Source of the DNA: an uncultured Collinsella sp. | GTDB taxonomy: Bacteria; Actinomycetota; Coriobacteriia; Coriobacteriales; Coriobacteriaceae | Assembly (NCBI GenBank): GCA_934621295.1 | Contig: CAKTVB010000001.1 | Span: 248,001 to 312,000 of the forward strand | Direction of reading: 5' to 3' | Length of the DNA stretch: 64,000 bases | In this document: positions 51,158-60,742 of the stretch, one piece after another | Layout of the letters: each line of letters starts with the position of its first letter | How positions within the stretch are numbered: the first letter of the stretch is position 1 | Position numbers and translations under genes: made by a program | The notes under the pieces: model-generated | The model's database searches: none | What the model was told of the DNA's origin: nothing | The model's input: only the letters and a program-made list of their open reading frames with translations

Positions 51158-53839
51158 ATGCAACGTGAATACTTGGCCGACGCCAAGGACGTGCTCGATG
51201 CGCAAGCAACGAGTGCCGAGGATGGCCTGACCTCTGCTGTCGCTGCCGATAGGCTGCGCCAGGCGGGTCCCAACAAGCTTGACGAGGCGGCTCCTGTTCC
51301 ACTGTGGAAGCGTTTCTTTGAGCAGATGGCAGACCCCATGGTCATCATGCTTATCGTGGCGGCCGTTATCTCGGCTCTTACCGGCATGGTGAAGGGCGAG
51401 GCCGATTTTGCCGACGTGATCATCATCATGTTCGTTGTCGTGGTGAACTCCGTGCTCGGCGTTGTGCAGGAGGCCAAGAGCGAAGAGGCCTTGGCAGCCC
51501 TGCAGGAGATGAGTGCTGCCCAGTCCAAGGTCATGCGTGATGGCAAGTTGTGCCACCTGCCGAGCGCTGAGCTTGTTCCCGGCGACATCGTACTGCTTGA
51601 GGCTGGCGACTCGGTTCCTGCCGACTGCCGTGTGCTCGAGAGCGCTACGATGAAGATCGAGGAAGCGGCGCTCACTGGTGAGTCTGTGCCCGTCGAGAAG
51701 CACGCTCGCACGATCGAGCTCGCTGCCGGCGCCGATGATGTGCCGCTCGGCGATCGCAAGAACATGTGCTATATGGGTTCCACCGTGGTCTATGGTCGCG
51801 GTCGCGCCGTTGTGGTGGGAACCGGTATGGATACCGAGATGGGCAAGATCGCCGGTGCCCTCGCCGAGGCCAAGGAGGAGCTGACGCCCCTTCAGGTCAA
51901 GCTGGCCGAGCTCAGCCGCATCCTTACCGTCATGGTTATCGTTATCTGCGTCGTTATCTTTGGTGTGGACATTCTGCGTCACGGCGTGGGCAACGTCATG
52001 GCCGATCCGACCGCACTGCTCGACACCTTTATGGTCGCTGTTTCGCTGGCCGTTGCCGCAATCCCCGAGGGCCTTGTGGCCGTCGTGACCATCGTGCTTT
52101 CGCTTGGCGTGACCAAGATGGCCAAGCGCCAGGCGATTATCCGCAAGCTTTCTGCCGTCGAGACTCTCGGCTGCACGCAGACCATTTGCTCCGATAAGAC
52201 CGGCACCCTTACCCAAAACAAGATGACCGTGGTCAAGCACGAGCTCGCTGCTCCCGAGGAGAAGTTCCTTGCCGGCATGGCGCTGTGCTCCGATGCCAAG
52301 TGGGATGAGGAGCTGGGCGAGGCCGTGGGCGAGCCCACCGAGTGCGCACTGGTAAACGATGCTGGCAAGGCGGGCCTCACGGGCCTTACCGCCGAGCACC
52401 CGCGCGTGGGCGAGGCTCCGTTTGACTCGGGCCGCAAGATGATGTCCGTTGTGGTGGAGACCCTCGACGGTGCTTACGAGCAGTACACCAAGGGCGCGCC
52501 CGACGTTGTTTTGGGTTTGTGTACTCATATATATGAGGGCGATGCCGTCGTTCCGCTGACCGACGAGCGCCGCGCGCAGATCGCCGTCGCCAACAAGTCC
52601 ATGGCCGATGAAGCCCTGCGCGTCCTTGCCCTGGCAAGCCGCTCGTATGACGAGATTCCTGCCGATTGCTCCGCTTCGGCTCTTGAGCACGACATGGTGT
52701 TCTGTGGCCTTTCGGGCATGATCGACCCGGTCCGCCCCGAGGCCGCTGCTGCCATCAAGGAGGCTCACGCCGCGGGCATCCGTACCGTTATGATCACGGG
52801 CGATCATATCGACACTGCTGTGGCCATCGCCAAGCAGCTGGGTATCGTCACGGATCGCAGTCAGGCCATTACCGGCGCCGAGCTTGATCGCATGAGAGAA
52901 GAAGAGCTCGATGCGCATATCGAGGACTTTGGTGTGTACGCACGCGTCCAGCCCGAGCACAAGACGCGTATCGTCGAGGCTTGGAAGAGCCGCGACCAGA
53001 TTGTCGCCATGACCGGTGACGGCGTGAACGACGCTCCCTCCATCAAGCGCGCCGACATCGGCATCGGCATGGGTATCACCGGCACCGACGTGACCAAGAA
53101 CGTGGCCGACATGGTGCTTGCCGACGATAACTTCGCCACCATCATCGGCGCCTGCGAAGAGGGTCGTCGCATTTACGACAACATCCGCAAGGTCATCCAG
53201 TTCCTGCTCTCGGCAAACCTCGCCGAGGTCTTCTCGGTGTTCATCGCCACGCTCATCGGCTTCACCATCTTCCAGCCGGTGCAACTGCTGTGGGTGAACC
53301 TCGTGACCGACTGCTTCCCGGCGTTGGCTCTTGGCATGGAAGAGGCCGAGGGTGACGTTATGAAGCGCAAGCCCCGTAACGCCAAGGACGGCGTCTTTGC
53401 CGGCCATATGGGTCTGGACTGTGTGGTCCAGGGCCTGATCATCACCGTGCTCGTGCTCGCGAGCTTCTTTGTGGGCGTCTACTTTGACATGGGCTACATC
53501 CACATCTCCGATATGATTGCGGGCAACGCGGACGAAGAGGGCGTCATGATGGCGTTCATCACGCTCAACATGGTCGAGATCTTCCACTGCTTCAACATGC
53601 GCAGCCGTCGCGCTTCCCTGTTCACCATGAAGAAGCAGAACAAGTGGCTGTGGGCCTCTGCCGCGCTGGCGCTGGTGCTGACGGTGATCGTGACCGTGCA
53701 GCCGACGCTCGCCAATATGTTCTTTGGCCCTGTGACGCTTGAGCTCAAGGGTGTTATCGCCGCGTTGGCCCTGGCGTTCCTGATCATCCCTATCGTGGAG
53801 ATCCAGAAGGCCATCATGCGCGCCATCGAGAAGGAATAG
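51158..53839 (+). CDS. P2A-type calcium/cation-transporting ATPase
   Basis: An 893-residue P-type ATPase of the calcium-pump group. It has an N-terminal cation-ATPase domain, then 10 predicted membrane helices. The actuator loop is ALTGESVPVEK, the ion-binding helix 4 reads AVAAIPEGLVAVV, and the phosphorylated aspartate is D346 in CSDKTGTLTQN. The nucleotide domain contains KGAPDVVL, and the hinge has MTGDGVNDAPSIKRADIGI. The NPEGL/IPEGL sequence and DxxT residues fit calcium or manganese export. It has a strong ribosome site AGGAGGGG. rsgA follows 9 bases downstream, so both may share a transcript. Confidence 0.93.
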   Translation: MQREYLADAKDVLDAQATSAEDGLTSAVAADRLRQAGPNKLDEAAPVPLWKRFFEQMADPMVIMLIVAAVISALTGMVKGEADFADVIIIMFVVVVNSVLGVVQEAKSEEALAALQEMSAAQSKVMRDGKLCHLPSAELVPGDIVLLEAGDSVPADCRVLESATMKIEEAALTGESVPVEKHARTIELAAGADDVPLGDRKNMCYMGSTVVYGRGRAVVVGTGMDTEMGKIAGALAEAKEELTPLQVKLAELSRILTVMVIVICVVIFGVDILRHGVGNVMADPTALLDTFMVAVSLAVAAIPEGLVAVVTIVLSLGVTKMAKRQAIIRKLSAVETLGCTQTICSDKTGTLTQNKMTVVKHELAAPEEKFLAGMALCSDAKWDEELGEAVGEPTECALVNDAGKAGLTGLTAEHPRVGEAPFDSGRKMMSVVVETLDGAYEQYTKGAPDVVLGLCTHIYEGDAVVPLTDERRAQIAVANKSMADEALRVLALASRSYDEIPADCSASALEHDMVFCGLSGMIDPVRPEAAAAIKEAHAAGIRTVMITGDHIDTAVAIAKQLGIVTDRSQAITGAELDRMREEELDAHIEDFGVYARVQPEHKTRIVEAWKSRDQIVAMTGDGVNDAPSIKRADIGIGMGITGTDVTKNVADMVLADDNFATIIGACEEGRRIYDNIRKVIQFLLSANLAEVFSVFIATLIGFTIFQPVQLLWVNLVTDCFPALALGMEEAEGDVMKRKPRNAKDGVFAGHMGLDCVVQGLIITVLVLASFFVGVYFDMGYIHISDMIAGNADEEGVMMAFITLNMVEIFHCFNMRSRRASLFTMKKQNKWLWASAALALVLTVIVTVQPTLANMFFGPVTLELKGVIAALALAFLIIPIVEIQKAIMRAIEKE

Positions 53840-53848
53840 GAGACACGT

Positions 53849-55027
53849 ATGGGCAAGGCAAAGAAGCGTGCGGGGTCGGCTCGTCGCTCGCGCGAGGTAT
53901 CGCGCGAGCAGGTTTGCGCCGCCGCCGATTTGCCTGCCCTTGAGTCTTTGCATGACGTTCCCACGTTTGAGGACATGGGGGCGGATGCTACGCAGGCGGC
54001 TGCCTTCGAGACGTGGGTTGCCGATGCGGCTCGTCGCGATGAACAGGCTGCCTCCGAGATGCACTTGGGCGTCGTCGTGCGTTTGGATCGTGGGTTTCCG
54101 CTGGTAGCCTGCGCTGATCAGACCTTGCGCGCCGAGCATGCCGTGAGTTTTGCTAAGGCGCGCGGCGACGAGCAAGTGCTTTTGCCTGCCGTGGGCGATC
54201 GTGTTGTCGTTCGCATCTCTGCTGGTCACGATATGGGTGTGATTGAGCACGTGTTGCCACGGCACAGCTCTTTTGAGCGCTGGCGCGGCAAGAAGCGCGG
54301 CGAGCGTCAGGTGCTTGCGACGAACATCGACGTTATTTTGATCGTGCAGGCGCTGGGCTCTGTGCGCGATACGCTTGAGCTGGTATGCGACCGTATTGCA
54401 CGCTCCATGGTGCTGGCGCTCGACTGCGGCGTTGAGCCCGTGATTGCGCTCACCAAGGCCGATCGCTGCGACGATGCCGAGCTTGAGCGCGTGGTTCGAA
54501 CGGTTCGACAGCTGGTGGGGCCGCTGGTGCGCGTGCTGGTCACGTCTTCGGTGGCCGGACAGGGCGTCGATGAAGTGCGCGCTTGCGTTCCGGCGGGTTC
54601 CTGCGCCATGATTCTGGGCGAATCGGGGGCTGGTAAATCGACGCTTTTGAATGCGCTGCTTGGCCATGAGGCATTAGAGACCGGAGACGTGCGCGAGCGC
54701 GACGACGCGGGGCGCCATACCACGGTTGCACGCGTTATGGTTTCGCTTGGGCATGATGCGGGCGTTATCGCCGACGCGCCGGGCCTGCGTAGCCTACCGC
54801 TTGTTGGTCATGAGCGGGGGTTGGCAAAGATGTTTCCCGAGATTGTCGAGGCGGCTCGTGCCTGTCGTTTTAACGATTGCACGCATACCCATGAGCCGGG
54901 GTGCGCGGTGTGCGAAGGCGTCGAGGAAGGTACTATCGAACGTATTCGTCTTGATGAGTTCCTCTCGCTTGCGCGCGAGATGCGCGTGAGCGCGCAGTCG
55001 CTCGATCCTGATATTCATCTGGGATAG
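53849..55027 (+). CDS. rsgA: Ribosome small-subunit GTPase RsgA
   Basis: A circularly permuted GTPase that tests and matures the 30S subunit, 392 residues. A Lys/Arg-rich N-terminus (1-20) and an OB-fold (about 70-130) precede the GTPase core in G4-G1-G3 order: G4-like ALTKAD, then the P-loop GESGAGKST (257-265), then the DAPGLR G3 motif. The C-terminal zinc region has CRFNDCTHTHEPGCAV with the expected Cys/His set. The N-terminal extension of about 60 residues is longer than usual. It begins 9 bases after the ATPase stop, with GGAGACACG upstream. Two terminators follow. Confidence 0.94.
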   Translation: MGKAKKRAGSARRSREVSREQVCAAADLPALESLHDVPTFEDMGADATQAAAFETWVADAARRDEQAASEMHLGVVVRLDRGFPLVACADQTLRAEHAVSFAKARGDEQVLLPAVGDRVVVRISAGHDMGVIEHVLPRHSSFERWRGKKRGERQVLATNIDVILIVQALGSVRDTLELVCDRIARSMVLALDCGVEPVIALTKADRCDDAELERVVRTVRQLVGPLVRVLVTSSVAGQGVDEVRACVPAGSCAMILGESGAGKSTLLNALLGHEALETGDVRERDDAGRHTTVARVMVSLGHDAGVIADAPGLRSLPLVGHERGLAKMFPEIVEAARACRFNDCTHTHEPGCAVCEGVEEGTIERIRLDEFLSLAREMRVSAQSLDPDIHLG

Positions 55028-55070
55028 AGCGCGGTTTTAGAGCGCACATTTGCAAAGGTGAGAAATTGTA

Positions 55071-55100
55071 AGGCTGCCATTTTTGGCGGCCTTTTCTTTT
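55071..55100 (+). terminator. First terminator after rsgA
   Basis: AGGCTGCCA (55071-55079) pairs with TGGCGGCCT (55084-55092) with one G-T pair, followed by TTTCTTTT. Confidence 0.8.
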
Positions 55101-55114
55101 GCGGAATCAATCGG

Positions 55115-55145
55115 AGGCATCGATGCTGGTCGATGCCTCTTTTTC
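55115..55145 (+). terminator. Second terminator after rsgA
   Basis: AGGCATCGA (55115-55123) pairs with TCGATGCCT (55130-55138), followed by CTTTTT. The rest of the gap to 55362 shows only weak inverted repeats and no clear promoter for the pilus operon. Confidence 0.8.
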
Positions 55146-55362
55146 ATGCGCGTGGGCGTACTTGATGTTTCGGGGTCGTGGCGATGTCGCATGGGTGTCG
55201 CGACAATCTCCCCTCAAATCTAACAAGGCGTGTGAGAAACGGGGGAGAGATTTGTAAGGTCACGATTCGCCTTTTCATATTGATCTCGGTTTTTGCCGGG
55301 CCCCTTCGCACAATCGAGGTAGCAAAGACAAGGGTCTTTGCCGCAAGCATTTGGGGGTGGCG

Positions 55363-56028
55363 ATGAGAAAGAAGGCGCGTGTTGTCGTAAGCGTTGCTTC
55401 GGGTTTACTTGCTGCTGTGCTGACCTGCTGGTATGTGACTTCGGTGCGTGAAGAGGCCCAGGTGAGGCAGCGAGAGGCGATCGAATTGTACGGGGGAGAC
55501 GTGACTCGGGTTTGTGTCGCTACCCGTGATATCGAGCCGGGCGAGCGAATCGATGACGGAAATGTCGCCGTTGAGGATTGGGTTTCGAGTCTGCTGCCCT
55601 CGGATGCTTATACGTCGATGGAAGAAGCCGCGGGAAAGACCGCGACCTCGCGCATACCCAAGCGCGCTGTAGTGAGTGCTGCGTACTTTACCGAGACGCG
55701 CGTGGGTTCGTTGGAGGTGCCAGACGGAATGGTTGCGGTATCGGTCGCAAGCGATGAAGAACATGCCCTGGGTGGGGCAATCAAGGCGGGGGATCGTGTG
55801 GATGTATACGCCTCGCGCGATTCCGTGGCAGATTTGCTGCTCTCGGCGCAAGTGCTCGATACAAGCTCGGAGCGTTTTGAGGGCGCTGCATTGAGTTGGG
55901 TGACGCTTGGAGTGGAGCCCGAGCGGGTGCCGGAGCTTTTGGCGGTGACCTCGCAGGGGATGGTGACGATTGCGACGGGCGGCGTTATGTCTGCAGATGT
56001 TGCTTCAGAAGAAGGGGATGCGTCATGA
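55363..56028 (+). CDS. cpaB: Flp pilus assembly protein CpaB/RcpC
   Basis: First gene of the Tad pilus operon, 221 residues. One N-terminal membrane helix (about 8-27) is followed by an SAF-type domain (VCVATRDIEPGERIDDGNVAV), the fold shared with antifreeze proteins and pilus assembly CpaB. The later VPDGMVAVSVASDEEHALGGAIKAGDRVDVYAS block is the RcpC hallmark. It probably sits on the outer face of the membrane and guides pilus assembly. The ATG at 55363 follows GGGGGTGG. Its stop overlaps the next start (ATGA). Confidence 0.88.
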   Translation: MRKKARVVVSVASGLLAAVLTCWYVTSVREEAQVRQREAIELYGGDVTRVCVATRDIEPGERIDDGNVAVEDWVSSLLPSDAYTSMEEAAGKTATSRIPKRAVVSAAYFTETRVGSLEVPDGMVAVSVASDEEHALGGAIKAGDRVDVYASRDSVADLLLSAQVLDTSSERFEGAALSWVTLGVEPERVPELLAVTSQGMVTIATGGVMSADVASEEGDAS

Positions 56029-57644
56029 GTTCGGTGTGGCTGCTGTGCGCCGCAGGATCCAAGGTGCGCCAACTGACGGATGAGATTGAGCGCCGGTGTC
56101 CTCATGCTCAGCTGATGCGTATGGGGTGCGAGCAGGGTGTATCCGACGTTGCTCGAGTGCTATCGCAGGTGGCGGTGGGGGCGGCTGTCTCGTTTGATGA
56201 GGCAGCGACGGCGGAGCGCGTTGTGCGCGAGCTTGCCGATGCGGGTTGGTGCGCTCCGATTGTGGTTCTTATTGCGCGAAAAGATGCGGGAGCGGCAGCC
56301 TGCCTGTTCGCCGCGGGCGCTACGGAGGTGATTGCAGCAGAGGGCGCGGCATGTAATCCACCTATATCAAGGGCAGAGACGAAGGATTGTCCTGAAGACG
56401 CGGGGGCAGCCGCGTCCCCTGCTGGAACTCATGAAGAAGCGTATTTGGCAGAGGTGGATGATTTAGACGACGTGCCCGAATGGCAGATCGATCGTTTTGC
56501 GGCAGATCTGGAGGAGCCGCCATGGGTCGAGCCGCACGGGGCGGTGGAGTCGTTGCCTAAGAGCGAGGACGTGGCGACCCCTGTGCGTGAGGTTGAGGGG
56601 TCCTCGGATGGCGTGGCGACATCAATGACGCTGCCAGCCTTTGCAAAGATGGCGATGGAGGATGCGCTGTCTGGAAAAGGGGCCATTGGGTCTGGCTCGA
56701 TTGGGGACAAAGGGGAGGCTTCCGGTCGGGAGACGATGGCTACCGCGCATACGGGCACGGTTCTCGAAGAGAAAATAGCATCTCCTATCTCTGCTTCTTC
56801 TGGCGGGGCACCGCTTGTTGCTGTCATATCGGGAAGAGGCGGCGTGGGCAAAACCACGTTGACGGCCGCAATGGCGTTTGCCGCGGCGTCGATGGGCTTG
56901 CGAGCTGCAGTGCTCGATTTGGACTTGATGTTTGGAAATATGTACGACATGGTGGGGGTCGATGAGCCAAATGACCTGGCATCTCTCGCTGTGGAAGGCG
57001 CAGATTTTGAAGGGATTGAAGCAGGTGCCGAGGCAACGGCCATGCGTGTGGCTCCAGGGGTGACCTTGTGGGGACCGGCACTTTTACCCGAGCGCGCCGA
57101 ATTGCTTTCGGGCCCCATCGAGCAGCTGATCGGGCTTTTACGTCAGGAAGCGGACATTATCTTTGCCGATACCTCGACATTTTGGGGCGATGGTGTTGCC
57201 TGTGCCGTTGCGCAGTGCGATCGCTGCATTGTCGTTGGACAGGCAGGGTGCGCGTCTTCGGCGATCCGCGCGATTGAGCTGGCGAGCCGGATCGGCGTGG
57301 CAAAGACAAAGATGACGTCGGTGTTCAACCGGTTTGAACGCGCGGGCAATCAGGAGGAACAAGCGCTTCGTTTTGAAATGGCGGTCTCTTTGCGTTCGCG
57401 TATGCGCGTGGCCGAAGGCGGCGATGCCATGGAGCAGATGCAGGCATTCGGTCGGTTGGGGGAATTTGTAGCACAGGATTCTGCGTTTTCCCGTGATGTG
57501 ACAGAGCTTGTGCGCTGTGTGGCAAAGGAGCTTGGTTGCGACATCGGGGCATGGGAACAGGCGTATCAAGTGCGAGCTCAACAGGTGGGCGGGCGTGGGC
57601 GCCGGCGCTTTTTGCGCAAGAGGCAACGGGGTGAAAAGTCATGA
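56025..57644 (+). CDS. tadZ: TadZ/CpaE-like pilus localisation ATPase
   Basis: A 539-residue protein with a receiver-like N-terminus (about 1-110, resembling TadZ atypical receivers), a long acidic low-complexity linker (about 110-260), and a C-terminal ParA/MinD-type ATPase. Its deviant Walker A is SGRGGVGKTTL (about 269-279), followed by VLDLDLMFGNMYDMVG. Such proteins place the Tad machine at its cell position. The start overlaps cpaB by 4 bases; the longer frame from 55896 is a shadow of cpaB. The linker is unusually long compared with Gram-negative TadZ. Confidence 0.85.
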   Translation: MSSVWLLCAAGSKVRQLTDEIERRCPHAQLMRMGCEQGVSDVARVLSQVAVGAAVSFDEAATAERVVRELADAGWCAPIVVLIARKDAGAAACLFAAGATEVIAAEGAACNPPISRAETKDCPEDAGAAASPAGTHEEAYLAEVDDLDDVPEWQIDRFAADLEEPPWVEPHGAVESLPKSEDVATPVREVEGSSDGVATSMTLPAFAKMAMEDALSGKGAIGSGSIGDKGEASGRETMATAHTGTVLEEKIASPISASSGGAPLVAVISGRGGVGKTTLTAAMAFAAASMGLRAAVLDLDLMFGNMYDMVGVDEPNDLASLAVEGADFEGIEAGAEATAMRVAPGVTLWGPALLPERAELLSGPIEQLIGLLRQEADIIFADTSTFWGDGVACAVAQCDRCIVVGQAGCASSAIRAIELASRIGVAKTKMTSVFNRFERAGNQEEQALRFEMAVSLRSRMRVAEGGDAMEQMQAFGRLGEFVAQDSAFSRDVTELVRCVAKELGCDIGAWEQAYQVRAQQVGGRGRRRFLRKRQRGEKS

Positions 57645-58987
57645 GCGTTTTGGATCGTGTGCGACGTGCCGAGGCGACCCCGAACGCCTCATCACCCACG
57701 CCCCTGCGTTATACAGAGCTCAAGCGAAGCGTAAAGCAAGAGATGCTGGAGCGCGTGGGCTATGACGAGGTGTCGCGGATGGCTGCGGCTGTCTCGTCGG
57801 AACGCTCGCGCGAGGAATTACGACCGGCAATCGAGGCTGTGCTCAACGCGCGGGAGACGGGTCCATTGACGGCACGGGAGCAGGCGCGAATTGTCCGTGA
57901 AATCCTTGATGACGTGGTGGGCCTCGGTCCTCTGCAGGAGCTGCTGGACGATGACAGCGTGAGCGAGATTATGGTCAACGGATGCGCTTCGATCTTTTTC
58001 GAACGCGCGGGAAAGCTCTACCCGATGCACGACGTGTTTGCCGATGACGAGCAGATTCGCGTGATTATCGACCGGATCATCTCTCCGCTTGGTCGCCGTA
58101 TCGATGAGCGGAGTCCTATCGTGAACGCTCGTCTCCCAAGCGGGTATCGCGTAAATGCGGTGATCCCGCCTATTGCGATTGACGGACCGGTGCTCACGAT
58201 TAGGAAGTTCTCTGACCGGATTACCTCTTTGGGCGAGCTGGTGGAATTGGGGTCCCTGCCTTCGTGGTATGCGCAGTTGCTTTCTTGCGCGGTTTCGTTG
58301 CGGCAAGATTTGGCGGTGGCTGGCGGTACGGGCTCGGGTAAGACCACGTTGCTCAACGCCCTTTCCTGCGAGATCGATCTGGGCGAGCGCATTGTGACTA
58401 TCGAGGATTCTGCGGAGCTCAAGTTTGCACGTCATCCTCATGTGGTGCGCCTGGAGGCTCGCCAAGAGTCGATAGAAGGCAAGGGCGAAGTGAGCATCAG
58501 ACAGCTGGTGGCAAACGCGTTGCGCATGCGTCCCGACCGCATCGTGGTAGGCGAGGTGCGAGGCGAAGAGTGCATTGACATGCTGCAGGCCATGAATACG
58601 GGCCATGATGGTTCGCTTACCACACTGCATGCAGGCACGGCGCGCGAGGTGATTGTGCGTCTGACCCTGCTTTCTCGCTACGGCATCGATCTTCCGGGCG
58701 ATCTGATTGAGGAACAGATTGCCATGGCGCTCGATGGGATTGTTATGTCGCAGCGCATGCCGGACGGACGGCGCTTCGTGTCGTCGTTTACGGGCGTGAC
58801 GCGCGCGCCAGAAGGCGGCGTGCAGCTAGAGGAATATGTCTCGTTCGATTCGGCGACGACAACCTGGTCGCTTTTGCGCGAGCCGCCGTTTATTGCGGAA
58901 GGAGTGCGCTCCGGCGCGATCGCCAGGGAGGAGGTCGAGCGATGGAGAGCCTTGTGTCCGCGGGAAGCGGAGCCCTCGTGTGCTTAA
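57641..58987 (+). CDS. tadA: Tad pilus secretion ATPase TadA/CpaF
   Basis: The type II/IV secretion ATPase that powers pilus assembly, 448 residues. It has the CpaF N-terminal helical domain (about 20-110), Walker A AGGTGSGKTTLLNAL (about 227-241), the Asp box TIEDSAEL, the Walker B-like RMRPDRIVVGEVRGEE, and the His box NTGHDGSLTTLHAG. It forms a hexamer at the membrane base and acts with TadB and TadC. The start overlaps tadZ by 4 bases (ATGA). Confidence 0.95.
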   Translation: MSVLDRVRRAEATPNASSPTPLRYTELKRSVKQEMLERVGYDEVSRMAAAVSSERSREELRPAIEAVLNARETGPLTAREQARIVREILDDVVGLGPLQELLDDDSVSEIMVNGCASIFFERAGKLYPMHDVFADDEQIRVIIDRIISPLGRRIDERSPIVNARLPSGYRVNAVIPPIAIDGPVLTIRKFSDRITSLGELVELGSLPSWYAQLLSCAVSLRQDLAVAGGTGSGKTTLLNALSCEIDLGERIVTIEDSAELKFARHPHVVRLEARQESIEGKGEVSIRQLVANALRMRPDRIVVGEVRGEECIDMLQAMNTGHDGSLTTLHAGTAREVIVRLTLLSRYGIDLPGDLIEEQIAMALDGIVMSQRMPDGRRFVSSFTGVTRAPEGGVQLEEYVSFDSATTTWSLLREPPFIAEGVRSGAIAREEVERWRALCPREAEPSCA

Positions 58988-59877
58988 GCGTATGGATGGC
59001 GCTTGGTGTGGTGGGCGGCGATCCTACCGCCGCGGCGGGAGGGGACGCGCCTTCATTGCGTGCGTGGTGCTGGGCTTTGGGCTCGTTGGGGCCGGTGCAA
59101 AAGCTTGGCACGCTCCCAGTGCTTCAGGGGGCGGTGGATGAGGTCGCGGAGCTCTCGTGGCACGGTAAACATCCCTTTGCGCTGTATTCGCCTACCGAAC
59201 GTCTGGGTGCTTTTTTGTTGGTTACTTTTGCGGCAGGGGCGCTCGGTCTTCTTTTGGCGTGGTCGCCGTGGGGTGTGCTATTTGCGATGGCGCCCCTTGC
59301 CGTCCTTTGTTCGATGCACTCTCGCCGTCTGCGTGAGCGTGCGAGAAAGCTCGAGGTCGCCATGCCAGAGGCCTTTGGCTCTCTTGCGATCTCGCTTGCC
59401 TCGGGTTATTCGCTTCCACAGGCAATGCGATTTGTCGGGGCGCGCTCGGCCGAATCTATTCGGACGGAGTTCATGCGCGTTTCGTTTGCGGTGGACTGCG
59501 GCGTGCCCGCGACGGAGGCGCTCGATGCCATGCTCGAACGCCTTGATGCTCCCGGCCTCGAGCTCGTTGTCCTTGCTCTCAAGGTGTCTAAGCGCACGGG
59601 CGCTCCCTTGGGGGAGCTGCTGCGCGAGGCGGCACAGCTGTGCCACGAGCGACTAGAGCTCAAACGCATGCTGGATGTAAAAACGTCGCAGGCGCGCATG
59701 TCTGCTCGGCTTGTTGCGGGGATGCCGGCGGCGATGATCGTGTTCTTGACGCTGCTCTCGACGGATTTTAGGGCAGGCCTTGCAACGACCGTGGGGGCGC
59801 TGTCGATTGTTGTGGCGTTGGCACTCAATGTGGGCGCTTGGATGGTTATTCGAAAGATCATGCGTGTGGAGGTGTAG
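58942..59877 (+). CDS. tadB: Tad pilus membrane protein TadB
   Basis: Membrane platform protein of the type II secretion F family, 311 residues. It has helices near residues 8-25, 88-104 and 110-126, and a pair at the C-terminus. The T2SF domain is EAFGSLAISLASGYSLPQAMRFVG through MLDVKTSQARMSARLVAGMP. It anchors TadA and moves pilin subunits. The ATG lies inside the tadA end (46-base overlap), with GGAGGAGG upstream. Confidence 0.9.
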   Translation: MESLVSAGSGALVCLSVWMALGVVGGDPTAAAGGDAPSLRAWCWALGSLGPVQKLGTLPVLQGAVDEVAELSWHGKHPFALYSPTERLGAFLLVTFAAGALGLLLAWSPWGVLFAMAPLAVLCSMHSRRLRERARKLEVAMPEAFGSLAISLASGYSLPQAMRFVGARSAESIRTEFMRVSFAVDCGVPATEALDAMLERLDAPGLELVVLALKVSKRTGAPLGELLREAAQLCHERLELKRMLDVKTSQARMSARLVAGMPAAMIVFLTLLSTDFRAGLATTVGALSIVVALALNVGAWMVIRKIMRVEV

Positions 59878-59882
59878 GCACC

Positions 59883-60503
59883 ATGCTGGTGGATGCTGCA
59901 ATCTTGCTGCTTGTGGGTAGCACATGGGGCGCATGCGCCTGGGTGACAGGCGGTCTTGTGACATCTGGCGCCTGCGATGGGTTATTGGCTTTGCGTTCGA
60001 GGGCCATTGCGCGCGGAAAGCGCGCTGCTGCATCTATGAAAAGCGGTACGAGTGGCGAGCAATCTTCGCTCTCGGATGTATCCGAGATGACGGATATCGT
60101 GCGTTTGGGACTGCTAGCGGGGCTTTCTTTCGATGCTGCACTCGACATGTACTGTGCGAATAAGTCGGGCCTGCTTTCGCGCTCGCTGGCCCATGCCCGC
60201 ATGTGCTGGCAGACGGGCATGGCTTCGCGCGAGGATGCCCTTGCCGAGGCTGCTCGGGTGACGCATGTACGCCAGCTTGAGTCGTTTGCTGCGGCGGTTG
60301 GGCAGGCCCATGTGCTTGGCGCTCCTCTTGCCGACACGCTTGCTCGCCAGGGAATCGAGATGCGCAGTGCCCATAGGGCGGACGTCGAGCGCCAGATCGA
60401 GCGTGCCCCCGTCAAGCTGCTTGTGCCTACGGGGACGCTGATACTGCCCGCTTTGTTGTTATCCATATTGGGTCCGCTGCTTGCTGCGAGCGGAATGATC
60501 TAA
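59883..60503 (+). CDS. tadC: Tad pilus membrane protein TadC
   Basis: Second T2SF-type platform protein, 206 residues, shorter than TadB. It has an N-terminal helix (2-20), a cytoplasmic T2SF region with MTDIVRLGLLAGLSFDAALDMY, and two C-terminal helices (LLVPTGTLILPALLLSILGPLLA). ATG 59883 with GGAGGTG upstream is preferred to the frame from 59838. It is part of the same operon. Confidence 0.88.
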   Translation: MLVDAAILLLVGSTWGACAWVTGGLVTSGACDGLLALRSRAIARGKRAAASMKSGTSGEQSSLSDVSEMTDIVRLGLLAGLSFDAALDMYCANKSGLLSRSLAHARMCWQTGMASREDALAEAARVTHVRQLESFAAAVGQAHVLGAPLADTLARQGIEMRSAHRADVERQIERAPVKLLVPTGTLILPALLLSILGPLLAASGMI

Positions 60504-60514
60504 GGAGGAAAGAG

Positions 60515-60739
60515 ATGAGGCGTTGGTTTGAGAGCATGAAGCAAAAGGCGTATTCCTTGGCGCAGGAGGGCGCGAATGCGGTTCGTATCGTTGCGGACGA
60601 ACAGAGCGCGCAGGGAACGACAGAGTATGCCATTCTCGTCGGCGTACTCGTGGTGATTGCTATTTTGGCCATCGTTGCGTTTCGCGGCAAGGTGGCCGAG
60701 CTGTGGGATGCAATCGCATCGGGCATTAACAGCCTGTAG
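60515..60739 (+). CDS. flp: Flp-family major pilin
   Basis: A 74-residue prepilin, the probable main subunit of the pilus. A charged leader of 32 residues is followed by QGTTEYAILVGVLVVIAILAIVAF, the hydrophobic pilin helix. Cleavage after A32 would place glutamate at position 5 and tyrosine at 6 of the mature pilin, the Flp signature. AAGGAGGAAAGAG precedes the ATG, the strongest ribosome site in the operon, fitting high expression. The prepilin peptidase is not in the window. Confidence 0.92.
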   Translation: MRRWFESMKQKAYSLAQEGANAVRIVADEQSAQGTTEYAILVGVLVVIAILAIVAFRGKVAELWDAIASGINSL

Positions 60740-60742
60740 ATC

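Noticed and set aside
51134..54667. 1177-codon open frame on the reverse strand across the cation ATPase and rsgA
   Set aside because: It mirrors two well-supported forward genes. Codon bias in high-GC genes leaves the opposite frame free of stops, and the translation is His/Arg-rich with no motifs.
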